Assembly: GCA_017472305.1 (NCBI GenBank)
Contig: JAFUQP010000020.1
Span: 62,001-126,000 of the forward strand
Length of the DNA stretch: 64,000 nucleotides
Direction of reading: 5' to 3'
Source of the DNA: Clostridia bacterium
Lineage (GTDB): Bacteria; Bacillota; Clostridia; Oscillospirales; CAG-272
How positions within the stretch are numbered: position 1 is the first letter of the stretch; each line of letters begins with the position of its first letter. Under the pieces are notes generated by a model, which did no database searches, was not told the DNA's origin, and saw only the letters and a program-made list of their open reading frames with translations. A program made the translations under genes and the position numbers. Below, one piece after another: positions 51,989-61,391 of the stretch.

Positions 51989-52017
51989 ATTTTAACACAA
52001 GGGCTTTAAAAATTCAA
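51989..52017 (-). promoter_or_regulatory. Promoter of the XRE-ABC operon
   Basis: Minus strand TTGAAT (52017-52012), 17-nt spacer, TAAAAT (51994-51989). CCTTGTGT ahead of the -10 matches the receptor operon promoter. Confidence 0.78.
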
Positions 52018-52024
52018 CAGAAAA

Positions 52025-52570
52025 TTATTTAAAATACGACGACAGGCTAGAGGGGATTTTGCCGTGAGAGAAAAGAACGCTGTCACCGTCAAAAGTAATT
52101 ATACCGAAGCTTGCGCCGTGCGGAAAGGACTCGCCGACACTCCCCGGGTTAAAGAGGTACACGCCCCTGCAGGGAAGCTCGACGTAGCTCTCGCGAGGCG
52201 AGTGTGTATGACCGTAGACTATTATATCGGCATCGGTTTCCTTAGCAAGCCCGAGAAGACCGCCGTCACCGTATTTTGCGCCGTATAGGTCGCCGTGAGT
52301 AAAGACAATTTTCCTTCCCTCGAGGGTCAGAAAATCGGTTTTCTTCACCGCCGCCCCCGAGAAAACCGTGCTTCTGTCGCAGTTTCCGCGCACGGCAAGC
52401 CACCTATGGCGAGTGTCGCTCTCTGCAATCTCGTCGGCATCGTCAAGTCCGTCGCCGAGGAAAAGCACAAGCTCGGCATCGGGGTGCATACTGAGCGCGC
52501 GCTTCATATACAGATTTGTTCCGTGGGAATCCGAAAAGCAAAGAATTTTCATAGTTAATACCGTTAACAT
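52025..52570 (-). CDS. YfcE/MJ0936-type metallophosphoesterase
   Basis: 181 aa phosphodiesterase. Metal motifs FSDSHG, LGDGLDDADEI, VRGNCDR, FTHGDLYG and YGHTHSPRE are in order. Two starts are possible: ATG 52570 has AAGGGG 6 nt ahead, and ATG 52552 begins exactly at the conserved MKILCFSDSHG but has a weak site. The physiological substrate of this family is not settled. Divergent from the three small genes at 52690. Confidence 0.9.
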   Translation of the reverse strand: MLTVLTMKILCFSDSHGTNLYMKRALSMHPDAELVLFLGDGLDDADEIAESDTRHRWLAVRGNCDRSTVFSGAAVKKTDFLTLEGRKIVFTHGDLYGAKYGDGGLLGLAKETDADIIVYGHTHSPRESYVELPCRGVYLFNPGSVGESFPHGASFGIITFDGDSVLFSHGKIPSSLSSYFK

Positions 52571-52592
52571 GATTTGCCCCTTCTCATATAAT
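52564..52592 (+). promoter_or_regulatory. Promoter of the three-gene small-protein operon
   Basis: TTAACA (52564-52569), 17-nt spacer, TATAAT (52587-52592). It overlaps the start of the divergent phosphoesterase gene, and gives a leader of about 90 nt for the gene at 52690. Confidence 0.7.
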
Positions 52593-52689
52593 GGAAGCAG
52601 ATAACGTGCCGTGGCGAGGGGGAGAGGTCGGTTTTGCTTTCGGCTGCTACACTCACTTCACGCTTTGGCTCTAAAACTACGGAGGGAAA

Positions 52690-52908
52690 ATGAGAATTGA
52701 CAGAGAAAAAATAGCGGCGCTTGCCGCAATGCCCGACGATAAGCTGTGGGGCGAAATCGTAAGTATGGCGGCAGGACTTGGATTCAAGCTACCGGCAAAA
52801 ACACCGCCGCCTTCGGATATGCAAAGACTGCGAAGCGCTGTTACCGGACAAAAAATCAATATCGGTGATGCAATGCGCGTTCTTAAGGCCTATAAAAGAG
52901 AGGAGTAG
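52690..52908 (+). CDS. Small protein of unknown function (first of three)
   Basis: 72 aa, soluble, mostly helical: MRIDREKIAALAAMPDDKLW, then GFKLPAKTPPPSDMQRLRSA and KINIGDAMRVLKAYKREE. Strong GGAGGG ribosome site and its own promoter argue that it is real. I recall similar small proteins in other Clostridia, always with the two that follow, but cannot verify this. No known motif for binding or catalysis. Confidence 0.78.
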   Translation: MRIDREKIAALAAMPDDKLWGEIVSMAAGLGFKLPAKTPPPSDMQRLRSAVTGQKINIGDAMRVLKAYKREE

Positions 52909-52911
52909 CCT

Positions 52912-53244
52912 ATGAGTGAAGGTACACCCGATTTATCAAGGGTCGTCAGTCTGATTATGGAAAACCCGGGACTTATCGAACAGATATCCGCACTTGTAAA
53001 ATCCGATACGAAGGAGGCGGTGAGTGCGGCGGAGTCCGAAAAGGAGTCGGAGGAGAGCGAGCCCGCCGTTACTTTGACAGAGAGTGTCGCGAAAGAGGCG
53101 AATGCCACTCCCTACGTGGGGGCGAGGCAAAACAGGGCTCGGCTGATGTCGGCACTGAAGCCCTACGTATCAGAGAGCAGACAAAAGGCGCTTGATTCCT
53201 TTTTGTCTATTGCCGATATACTTGATATGATGAGGTCGAGGTAG
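52912..53244 (+). CDS. Small protein of unknown function (second of three)
   Basis: 110 aa. N-terminal helix (LSRVVSLIMENPGLIEQISALV), an acidic Ser/Glu linker (about 35-60), and a C-terminal conserved-looking block RQNRARLMSALKPYVSESRQ, then LDSFLSIADILDMM. It starts 3 nt after the first gene with GAGGAG overlapping that gene's end. The NPGLIEQI...LKPYV...R pattern may be a dimerising or peptide-binding helix pair. Not recognised. Confidence 0.78.
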   Translation: MSEGTPDLSRVVSLIMENPGLIEQISALVKSDTKEAVSAAESEKESEESEPAVTLTESVAKEANATPYVGARQNRARLMSALKPYVSESRQKALDSFLSIADILDMMRSR

Positions 53245-53246
53245 AT

Positions 53247-53594
53247 ATGTATACGAGAAGCTATTATCCCGACACAGGAGAACTACCCGAAAACTACGGC
53301 GGCATGGCTATGAGAGTGAGCGAGCCGCCGCCCGAGCCTCGCGAGCCCCAGAAGAATGAAGAGGCAAGCGAGCCTGCGGGCTTGTTTGGCAAAAATCAAG
53401 GCGAACTCTCTATGAAAGCGCCGATTTTCTCCTCGCTCCTCTCTCGTCTCGGAACGGTTGCGCGTCCTTTGGGAATAGAAAGGCTTGGCACCGAGGAGCT
53501 GCTTATTATCGGAGTTGCGCTATATCTCCTCTTTTCCAAAAGCGGCGACAAGGAGTGCGCTATAATACTGCTTTTGCTACTTTTGGTAAACTAA
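53247..53594 (+). CDS. Small membrane protein of unknown function (third of three)
   Basis: 115 aa. A polar Tyr/Pro-rich N-terminus (MYTRSYYPDTGELPENYGG), then a linker and two short hydrophobic segments at the C-terminus (LLIIGVALYLLFSKSG and CAIILLLLLLVN), joined by a charged turn, so a hairpin in the membrane. It starts 2 nt after the second gene with GAGGTAG ahead. With its partners it could make a small membrane-associated complex; a sporulation or envelope role is only a guess. Confidence 0.78.
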   Translation: MYTRSYYPDTGELPENYGGMAMRVSEPPPEPREPQKNEEASEPAGLFGKNQGELSMKAPIFSSLLSRLGTVARPLGIERLGTEELLIIGVALYLLFSKSGDKECAIILLLLLLVN

Positions 53595-53616
53595 ATTTTA
53601 CATTTTTCGACATAAA

Positions 53617-56600
53617 TCAGAACATAGAGAACTGATTGGTTTCGGAAAGTCCGTCGAGAACGTGGTTGCGGCGGAGGATTTCTATAACCGCCTTTGATAT
53701 ACCCGTACGCTCTCTTAAGTCCTCTACCGAGTAGATTTCGTACTTATCCCTTGTTTCAATAATCTTCTCGGCGGCGGTATCGCCAAGACCCGGCAGAGAG
53801 TTAAAGGGCATTCTGATTTTTCCGTTCTCGGGAAGGAAGGCCGTTGCGTCGGAGCGCTTAAGGTCAACGTTTAGGAATTTAATTCCTCTTGACATCGCCT
53901 CTCTTACAAGGTAGAGGGTCTGACAGGTTTCGTTCTCCTTTGCAGATGCCTCGTTGCCCTTTGCCTCAAGCTCCTTGATATAAGTGTTAACGTATTCAAG
54001 ACCGTGGCCTACGACCTCGCCGTCAAAGCCGCCCGGGGCAACCGTGAGGAATGCGGCATAGAACTCCATAGGATAATAAATCTTATACCACACAAGCCTT
54101 ATTGCCGACATAACGTAGGCGGCGGCGTGAGCCTTCGGGAACATGTACTTAATCTTCTTACAGGAGTCTATGTACCACTCGGGGACGCCGTTTGCTCTCA
54201 TTGTGTCCTGCCACTCGGGGGTAAGTCCCTTACCCTTTCTTACGCTCTCCATTATCTTGAAGGACGTGGAGTTATCGAGGCCGTATCTTATTAGCTCGTT
54301 CATTATGTCATCTCGGCAGCCGATAACTCCCGAAATGTCGCATATTCCCGCCTTGATAAGCTCGTCGGCGTTACCGAGCCAGCAGCCCGTACCGTGGGTA
54401 AGTCCCGAAATCTGAAGAAGGTTTGCGAAATTCTTCGGCTTCGCGTCAAGAAGAACCTGCTGTAAGAATCTCGTTCCGAACTCGGGTATACCGAAGGTGG
54501 CAAGCTGGCTTCCGCCGATGTCGGCGGGGGTTATGCCGAGGGGCTTTGTTGAAACGAATAGCTCGTAGATGGTCTTATCGTTCATCTTGACGTCAAGCAC
54601 AGAGGTGTTCGTGTATTTCTCGAGCATCTTGTACTTGGTCGGAATATCGTGTCCTAGCTCGTCGAGCTTCAGTATGGTATCATGAAGATAAGAGAACTGG
54701 AAGTGGGTTGTAACGGTGTCGGCATTCGGGTCGTCCGCGGGGTGCTGGACGGGGGTGAAGTCGTAGATGTCGTATTCCTTCGGCACTACTATAATTCCGC
54801 CCGGGTGCTGTCCCGTTGTCTTTTTGATACCGATAATTCTCGTGGTCATATATCCCATTTGCGCCTTGGGGATTTTAATTTTGCGCTCCTCAAGGTATTT
54901 TGCGATATATCCCCACGCGGTCTTATCCGCCAGAGTACCTGTCGTTCCCGCTCTGAACACCTGACCGTGACCGAAGAGCTCCTCGGTGTACTTATGCACC
55001 TTGCCCTGCACGTCGCCCGAGAAGTTAAGGTCTATATCGGGGGACTTGTCGCCGTAGAAGCCGAGGAAGGTTTCAAAGGGGATATCGTGTCCGTCCTGAT
55101 AAAGCATTTCTCCGCAGACGGGGCATTTTTTGTCGGGAAGGTCGAAGCCCGAGCCAACCGAGCCGTCGGTAAAGAACTCGCTGTGGCGGCACTTCAGACA
55201 TCTGTAGTGAGGCGGCAAGGGGTTAACCTCGGATATACCCGACATCGTTGCAACGAAGGACGAGCCTACCGAGCCTCGCGAGCCTACCTGATAGCCGAGG
55301 CTCTCGGAGTAGGCAACGAGCTTAACCGCAATCATATAAAGGACGGCAAATCCGTTCTTGATTATAGAGTCAAGCTCCCTTTGCAGTCGCTTCTCTACTA
55401 TTTCGGGAAGGTCGTCGCCGTACCAATCGTGCGCGCGCTTCCAGCAGGACTCAACAAGCTCCTCCTTTGCGCCCGGCAGGTCGGGCTCGTATCTGCCCTC
55501 GGGGATAGGTCTGATTTTCTCGCAGAGGTCAGCAATTTTGTTCGGATTTTCTATAACGACCTCGCGGCAGGCTTCCTCTCCGAGGTAGGAGAACTCCTCG
55601 AGCATCTCGTCGGTTGTACGAAGGTAGATAGGCTCGTCCTTATCGGCGTCCTTGAACTTCATACCCGCAAGAAGAATTCTTCTGTAAATCTCGTCCTCTT
55701 TATTAAGGAAATGCGCGTCGCAGGTGGCACAGACAGGCTTACCGAGCTTCTTGCCAAGCTCGTATATTCTCCTGTTTATATCTCGGAGCGCCTCGTCGTC
55801 TGCGACCTTTCCTTCGCTGACGAGGAAGCGGTTGTTGCAGATAGGCTGTATTTCAAGATAATCGTAGAACGAGGCAATCTCCTCTATCTCCTCTGCCTTC
55901 TTACCGTCGAGGATAGCTCCGTAGAGCTCACCCGAAACGCAGGCAGAGCCTATTATAAGTCCTTCTCTGTACTGCTCCACTACCGTCTTGGGCATTCTCG
56001 GCACCTTCTTCTGTCTGCCGAAGCCGCCGTAATAATTAAGGTAGCTGAAGGAAATAAGCTTATAGAGGTTCTTAAGTCCTACCTTGTTCTTTGCAAAGAT
56101 TATCATATGGTAAGCAGGCAGCTTTACAGGGTCTACCGACTCACTCATTGCGGCGATTACGCTCTCGAAGTCTACAATTCCCTCTTTCTTAAGCCGCTCG
56201 AGCATTATTATGAATATCTTTGCAAGCACCTCTGCGTCATCAGAGGCTCTGTGGTGATGGAAGTCACCTATGTTATAAAGGTTTACTATGGTATCGAGCT
56301 TATGGTTTTTAAGCTCGGGGTTTACGTACTTTGAAAGTCCGAGGGTATCAAGATATGCGTTATTGAAGGGCATACCCTGCCTTTCCGCCGCGACTCTGAT
56401 AAATCCTATATCGAAGTTTGCGTTATGCGCGATAAGAAGCCTGTCCCCACAGAACTCGAAGAAGCGCTCGAGAGCCTCTTTCTCCTTCGGCGCGCCTTTT
56501 ACGTCCTCATCGGTAATAGAGGTGAGCTTGGTTATCTCCTCGGGAATCGGGCACTCGGGGTCAACGAAGATGTCGAAGGTATCGATAATCTCGCCCGCGC

Positions 56601-58059
56601 GGATTTTGACCGCGCCTATCTCTATGATTTTGCAGCTGCGGTTTGAAAGTCCCGTGGTTTCTATGTCAAAGACTACCATCTCGTCGTCAAAAGCGGGATA
56701 GCTTGTACCGAAAATACACTTTGCGGTATCGTTGACGAAGTACGCCTCAGTGCCGTACAGCACCTTGAGGTCGGAGCCCGAGCCCTCGAGGGCGAGCATA
56801 ACCTCAGGGAACGCCTGAACGTTACCGTGGTCTGTGACGGCTATCGCCTTATGTCCCCAGCGGATTGCCGTATTGATAAGGTCGGCAGGGCTGATAATAG
56901 CGTCCATCTGCGACATATTGGTATGCAGGTGAAGCTCCACGCGCTTTTCAGGTGCGCTGTCGGTGCGCTCCTCTGCCTTGATGCGGCGAATTCCCGTGGG
57001 TGCAAAGAACGGCTCGCCGTCAAATTTATCTATCTGCACTCTGCCGATTACTGCAACGTGCAGCATTTTCTTTTTTCCCTTCTTAACGGCACCCGCAAGG
57101 TCGCGAACCCAGCCGAGCTCCTCGTTCTTCAGGGTTTTCTTCATATAAATTGCCGAGCCGCCGTCGGATATTCCTATCGTGCAGTTGGTTTTATCTCCCG
57201 CTCGCGTTTCCTTCTCGGTTACCTCAAAGACAGTACCGAGAACGACGGTTCTGCCGCGCGCGGAGCTTAGATTTGCAAGCGGAGTGGGCTCTGTAATATC
57301 GAAGTCCTCGCCAAAGACAGGCTCGCTTTCCGCAAAGGAGTAGGTTGTTGCGCCTATTCGGTATTTTGTATCTGCAAGCACCTCGAGTGCTCCCGTGGCA
57401 CTCGATATTCCCGCCTTAGCCTCGAAGTCGTAGTGAGGGTCGGCGGCTCTCGCCTCATTCTCGCGGCGCACTCTTTCCTCGGCGCGCTCTCTTATAAGCC
57501 GCTCGCGGCTCTCTTCCTCTGCCTTTACTATAATGTCGGCTCTGCGGCTCTCCCACATTTGTCTGCGCTCCGCGGCACCGCTGCCGCCTATAATTTCGAC
57601 TTGTCTTGTAATTCCGTAGCGCGAGAGGAGTATTCCGGAGAGAATATTCTCGGTATTCGCGCCCTTGACGAAATCAACGCCGTGGGACTCAAAGGGGATT
57701 TTTACTGTGATTTTCTCGCCGTCGTCGGAATACTCCGCTCCCGTGAAGAAGCCGTGAGTAACCGCGCCGCAGGTTGCCGCCTCGAAGGCTATCTCGCCAA
57801 AGCGCGAGAGGTCGAAGCACTCGGGGGGGAAGTGAGGCAGTATTTTGAAGGACTCGGCAGAATAAAGCGCCCTGCACTCGTCCTCGATTTCGTATATAAG
57901 CTCGGGGTCCTCGTGTGAGTCAAAGGACAGGTCAACCTCAACTCGCATAGGCTCGCGTGTGTAGCGGAAGCGCGCCGAATGAGCGCGCAAAAGCAGCTCC
58001 CGTCGGTCACCCTCGGGAGAGTATCTTGTGAATACCTCTAAAAACTTCTTTTCTGCCAT
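53617..58059 (-). CDS. polC: DNA polymerase III alpha subunit, PolC type
   Basis: Main replicative polymerase of low-GC Gram-positives, with built-in proofreading. 1480 aa. OB-fold about 230-350; PHP domain split by the exonuclease (HLHTNMSQMDA at about 375; KAIAVTDHGN); DEDD exonuclease about 455-620 (VVFDIETTGLS, LIAHNANFDIGF, YHHRASDDAE-like HHHRASDDAE); zinc finger CLKCRHSEFF...CPVCGEML; and palm motif GDKSPDIDLNFSGD with catalytic Asp. Helix-hairpin-helix near the C-terminus (LPGLGDTAAEKIIE). Complete; starts 3 nt after ispG. Confidence 0.97.
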   Translation of the reverse strand: MAEKKFLEVFTRYSPEGDRRELLLRAHSARFRYTREPMRVEVDLSFDSHEDPELIYEIEDECRALYSAESFKILPHFPPECFDLSRFGEIAFEAATCGAVTHGFFTGAEYSDDGEKITVKIPFESHGVDFVKGANTENILSGILLSRYGITRQVEIIGGSGAAERRQMWESRRADIIVKAEEESRERLIRERAEERVRRENEARAADPHYDFEAKAGISSATGALEVLADTKYRIGATTYSFAESEPVFGEDFDITEPTPLANLSSARGRTVVLGTVFEVTEKETRAGDKTNCTIGISDGGSAIYMKKTLKNEELGWVRDLAGAVKKGKKKMLHVAVIGRVQIDKFDGEPFFAPTGIRRIKAEERTDSAPEKRVELHLHTNMSQMDAIISPADLINTAIRWGHKAIAVTDHGNVQAFPEVMLALEGSGSDLKVLYGTEAYFVNDTAKCIFGTSYPAFDDEMVVFDIETTGLSNRSCKIIEIGAVKIRAGEIIDTFDIFVDPECPIPEEITKLTSITDEDVKGAPKEKEALERFFEFCGDRLLIAHNANFDIGFIRVAAERQGMPFNNAYLDTLGLSKYVNPELKNHKLDTIVNLYNIGDFHHHRASDDAEVLAKIFIIMLERLKKEGIVDFESVIAAMSESVDPVKLPAYHMIIFAKNKVGLKNLYKLISFSYLNYYGGFGRQKKVPRMPKTVVEQYREGLIIGSACVSGELYGAILDGKKAEEIEEIASFYDYLEIQPICNNRFLVSEGKVADDEALRDINRRIYELGKKLGKPVCATCDAHFLNKEDEIYRRILLAGMKFKDADKDEPIYLRTTDEMLEEFSYLGEEACREVVIENPNKIADLCEKIRPIPEGRYEPDLPGAKEELVESCWKRAHDWYGDDLPEIVEKRLQRELDSIIKNGFAVLYMIAVKLVAYSESLGYQVGSRGSVGSSFVATMSGISEVNPLPPHYRCLKCRHSEFFTDGSVGSGFDLPDKKCPVCGEMLYQDGHDIPFETFLGFYGDKSPDIDLNFSGDVQGKVHKYTEELFGHGQVFRAGTTGTLADKTAWGYIAKYLEERKIKIPKAQMGYMTTRIIGIKKTTGQHPGGIIVVPKEYDIYDFTPVQHPADDPNADTVTTHFQFSYLHDTILKLDELGHDIPTKYKMLEKYTNTSVLDVKMNDKTIYELFVSTKPLGITPADIGGSQLATFGIPEFGTRFLQQVLLDAKPKNFANLLQISGLTHGTGCWLGNADELIKAGICDISGVIGCRDDIMNELIRYGLDNSTSFKIMESVRKGKGLTPEWQDTMRANGVPEWYIDSCKKIKYMFPKAHAAAYVMSAIRLVWYKIYYPMEFYAAFLTVAPGGFDGEVVGHGLEYVNTYIKELEAKGNEASAKENETCQTLYLVREAMSRGIKFLNVDLKRSDATAFLPENGKIRMPFNSLPGLGDTAAEKIIETRDKYEIYSVEDLRERTGISKAVIEILRRNHVLDGLSETNQFSMF

Positions 58060-58062
58060 TGT

Positions 58063-59142
58063 CTACACCATTGACTTTATTTCTTCAATAAGCTCGTCTA
58101 TAATTCTTTCCTCGGGAATTTTTCTTACCGAAACGCCTCTCTTGAAAAGCAGAGCCTCACCGACGCCTCCCGCAATACCTATGTCGGCATCAGATGCCTC
58201 GCCCGGCCCGTTTACAGCGCAGCCCATAAGAGCGACCTTGATATTCTTGTCTAGAAGTCCCTCGCGCCTTGCACGCTCCTCGAATTTCTCCGAAAGCAAG
58301 AGAAGGTTTATCTTCGTTCTGCCGCAGGTTGGGCAGGATACGATATCCATTCGAGGCTTGTCCGAAAGCCCGAGAGAAGAAAGTATTTCTCGCGCAAGAG
58401 AAATCTCCTCGACGGGGTCGTCGGTGAGTGAAACTCTTACTGTATCACCTATTCCCTCGGCAAGAAGCGTACCTATACCTATACTGCTCTTAACCGCCGC
58501 AGAGAGGCGCGCGCCTGCTTCCGTTACGCCTAAATGCAAAGGATAGTTTACCTTTTCCGCAAGAATTCTGTTTGCGGCTATCATTGAGGGAACACTCGAT
58601 GCCTTGACGGATATTATGATATCCGAGAAGCCAAGCTCCTCGAGAAGCTCTGCGTTATAGAGTGCTGACTCGGCGAGCGCCTCGGGGGTAGGTGAGCCGT
58701 ATTTCTTTAGTAGGTGGGCTTCAAGCGAGCCTGAATTAACACCTATTCTGATAAGGCATTTTCTCTCGCTTGCAGCCTTTACGACCTCGGCAATTTTCTC
58801 GCGTGAGCCAATGTTACCGGGGTTTATTCTAACCTTATCAACCCCTGCCTCGATTGCGGCAACGGCAATTTTATAGTTGAAATGGATATCCGCGACAAGA
58901 GGCACCTTAATGCCCATTTTTCGCAGCTCCGCAAAGGTAGAGACCGACTCGAGGGTTGGAGCAGTTATTCTTACGATATCGCAGCCGGAGTCCTCAAGAG
59001 CCTTTGTCTGCCTGTAGGTTGCCATAACGTCGTGGGTATCGGTATTGGTCATTGACTGCACCGATATCGGGTGATGTGCACCTATGCCAACCTTGCCGAC
59101 AAACACCTCTCGCGAGCTTCTGCGTATTATGCCCTTATTCAT
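58063..59142 (-). CDS. ispG: 4-hydroxy-3-methylbut-2-enyl diphosphate synthase (IspG)
   Basis: Iron-sulfur enzyme of the MEP isoprenoid pathway. 359 aa. N-terminal barrel motifs HPISVQSMTNTDTHDV, CDIVRITAP and VRINPGNIG. The three cluster Cys are in SCPTCGRTKINLL and GCAVNGPGEASDADIG, with Glu of GPGE as fourth ligand. Placed between rseP and polC as in many Clostridia. AAGGAGA ribosome site. Confidence 0.96.
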   Translation of the reverse strand: MNKGIIRRSSREVFVGKVGIGAHHPISVQSMTNTDTHDVMATYRQTKALEDSGCDIVRITAPTLESVSTFAELRKMGIKVPLVADIHFNYKIAVAAIEAGVDKVRINPGNIGSREKIAEVVKAASERKCLIRIGVNSGSLEAHLLKKYGSPTPEALAESALYNAELLEELGFSDIIISVKASSVPSMIAANRILAEKVNYPLHLGVTEAGARLSAAVKSSIGIGTLLAEGIGDTVRVSLTDDPVEEISLAREILSSLGLSDKPRMDIVSCPTCGRTKINLLLLSEKFEERARREGLLDKNIKVALMGCAVNGPGEASDADIGIAGGVGEALLFKRGVSVRKIPEERIIDELIEEIKSMV

Positions 59143-59165
59143 TTCGGTCTCCTTTCTTAATTCTG

Positions 59166-60200
59166 TTAAAACAGTCCGACTATATCCTTAATCATTATAA
59201 ATACCGAGAAGCCGAGAAGAAGCAGAAGTCCTATTCCGTTCACCGAGGCTTCGATATTCTTCGGTATTCTTTTTCTCGTAATCATTTCAAAGAGTATGCA
59301 CACAAGCCGTCCGCCGTCGAGCGCCGGAATTGGCAAGAGGTTCATTACTCCGAGGTTTATGCTGATAAGCCCCGTAATGTAGAGAAGCGAGGTGAAGCCG
59401 AGCTTCGCTGCATCTCCTATAGCGCCGGAAATTCCGACGGGACCCGATACGGCGGCTATCGTGTATCTTCCTGTTATCAGGTCAAAGAGGCTCTCCCATA
59501 CCATTCGTATAATGAGCCAGGATTTCGACATTGAGTAGGAAAGGACGCTGCCAAAGGTCTTTTCGCTAGCCCAGACCTGGAAATCCATTACTCCAAACAC
59601 CTGCCCCTCGGATTCTTCGGTCGGGAACACGACGTCGGGCAGCACTATTTCCTTGCCGTCTCTTATGACGGTGATATCTATCGGCTCGTTTCCGCGGCGC
59701 ATAATCTCGTAAGAAAGCTCGTCTGCAATTCTTACGCGCTTGCCGTCCACCTCTATGACCGTATCGCCCTCTAAAAGAGTTCCCTCTGTGGTTGTGCCGA
59801 GGCCTGTGTCAACGAATTTCGCGACGGTCGTGCCGCCTATGTTCACCATACAGGAAAGTATCACGATACAGATAAGTCCTGCAACTATATTTACGGTCGC
59901 GCCCGCAACGGTTATGATAAAGCGCTGCCAGGCGGGCTTCTTGTCAAAGGAATTGGGGTCGTCGCTCTCGCCGTCCTCACCGACCATTGCGACGTATCCG
60001 CCGAAGGGTATCATCGAGAGGGCGTAGCGTATTCCCGTCTTTTTCGAATCGTACCAGACGAGCTTCGGGCCCATTCCAATCGAGAACTCGGTTATAGTTA
60101 CGTTAAAAATTCTTGCAAATATATAATGTCCGAACTCGTGAATGAAAATCAGAATGCCGAAAACGAGAATTGCCGAAAGCACGGTTACAAGGGTATCCAA
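59166..60200 (-). CDS. rseP: RIP-type site-2 metalloprotease RseP
   Basis: Intramembrane zinc protease, 344 aa. Active site HEFGH at residues 21-25 in the first helix; third ligand Asp in LLPIPALDGGRL (about residue 290). One PDZ domain about 110-195 (GTTTEGTLLEGDTVIEVDGK). In Bacilli and Clostridia it cleaves anti-sigma factors or remnant signal peptides. 12 nt after dxr. Confidence 0.94.
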   Translation of the reverse strand: MDTLVTVLSAILVFGILIFIHEFGHYIFARIFNVTITEFSIGMGPKLVWYDSKKTGIRYALSMIPFGGYVAMVGEDGESDDPNSFDKKPAWQRFIITVAGATVNIVAGLICIVILSCMVNIGGTTVAKFVDTGLGTTTEGTLLEGDTVIEVDGKRVRIADELSYEIMRRGNEPIDITVIRDGKEIVLPDVVFPTEESEGQVFGVMDFQVWASEKTFGSVLSYSMSKSWLIIRMVWESLFDLITGRYTIAAVSGPVGISGAIGDAAKLGFTSLLYITGLISINLGVMNLLPIPALDGGRLVCILFEMITRKRIPKNIEASVNGIGLLLLLGFSVFIMIKDIVGLF

Positions 60201-60212
60201 TTTGTTTTTCTC

Positions 60213-61391
60213 CTAAATAGACTGTTTTGCGAGCGCTCTGACGGCCTCGCGTGCGTATATTCTTGCCTCTCTGTCTGACGTTATTATGTCGGGGAGCGAG
60301 GTATGCGACCTTGCCGAGTACATTCTGTCGGTTGTGGAAATGACGGTTTTTGAAATATCGGTAAAGCCGATTTTTCCTTCAAGGAAGGCGGCTACTGCCA
60401 CCTCGTCGGCGGCATTCATCACCGCGGGCATAGCTCCGCCCGCCTCTATCATATCCGAGGCGAGAGAAAGAAGCGGAAACGCCTCTCTGTCAGGCGCGGC
60501 AAATGTAAGGCGCGAGAGCTTTATAAGGTCAAGCGGCTCGGTTGCCGACTCGCACCTGTCCGGGTAATCTACAGCATACTGCACGCAGCTACGCATATCC
60601 GGGCTCGAGAGCTCACCGATTACGGTATTATCAATATATTCGACAGCAGAGTGAAGTATACTTTCTCTGTGTATTATAACCTCTACCTTTGAGGGTGCAA
60701 CGCCGAAGAGATGCACCGCCTCAATAAGCTCAAAGCCTTTATTCATAAGGGTTGCCGAGTCAACGGTTATTTTCCTGCCCATCTTCCAGGTTGGGTGAGC
60801 AAGGGTATCGGCAAGGGTTACCCCCGAAAGCTCCTCGGCTGATTTGCCATAGAAGGGGCCGCCCGAGGCTGTGAGCAGAATTTTCTTTATCTCGGAATGT
60901 CTTCCTGCCTTCATCGACTGGAAGATTGCCGAATGCTCACTGTCAACAGGGATTATCTCCGAGCCGGACTCGCGAGCAGAATTCATAACGATATCTCCCG
61001 CGATAACAAGGCTCTCCTTATTGGCGAGAGCAAGGCGCGAGCCGCGCTTGATTACCTCGAGAGTAGGCATAAGCCCCGCCTCACCGAGGATAGAGTTTAT
61101 GAAAACCTCAGCAGAGGAATCGGCAATAGCCTCGAGTATTCCTTCGGCGCCGGAGTATATTCTTATTCCGCTGCCGGAGAGCGCCTCACTGAGCTCTTCC
61201 CTCTTATTTTCGTCTGCTATCGCGACGGCACGGGGGGAAAGCGCGCTGCAAAGCTCGAGCAGTCCCGAGAGGTCGCTGCCTGCGGTCAGAAGGTCCACAG
61301 AGTAAGCCCGCGAGGCTGCAACCGATGCCGCCTGCCTTCCGACAGAGCCCGTCGCACCGAGTATTGCTATTTTCTTTTGATTACCGTTCAT
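60213..61391 (-). CDS. dxr: 1-deoxy-D-xylulose 5-phosphate reductoisomerase
   Basis: Second MEP-pathway step, NADPH-dependent. 392 aa. N-terminal ILGATGSVGRQAASVA, ALANKESLVIAG, and VDSEHSAIFQSM with metal ligands; TVDSATLMNKGFELIEA follows. With ispG in the same operon, two MEP steps are linked to undecaprenyl synthesis (uppS, cdsA). A 150-nt gap separates it from cdsA. Confidence 0.96.
   Translation of the reverse strand: MNGNQKKIAILGATGSVGRQAASVAASRAYSVDLLTAGSDLSGLLELCSALSPRAVAIADENKREELSEALSGSGIRIYSGAEGILEAIADSSAEVFINSILGEAGLMPTLEVIKRGSRLALANKESLVIAGDIVMNSARESGSEIIPVDSEHSAIFQSMKAGRHSEIKKILLTASGGPFYGKSAEELSGVTLADTLAHPTWKMGRKITVDSATLMNKGFELIEAVHLFGVAPSKVEVIIHRESILHSAVEYIDNTVIGELSSPDMRSCVQYAVDYPDRCESATEPLDLIKLSRLTFAAPDREAFPLLSLASDMIEAGGAMPAVMNAADEVAVAAFLEGKIGFTDISKTVISTTDRMYSARSHTSLPDIITSDREARIYAREAVRALAKQSI

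Noticed and set aside
54682..56334. 550-residue open frame on the plus strand
   Set aside because: Antisense to polC, whose motifs are intact; no ribosome site or family signal. A codon-bias shadow.
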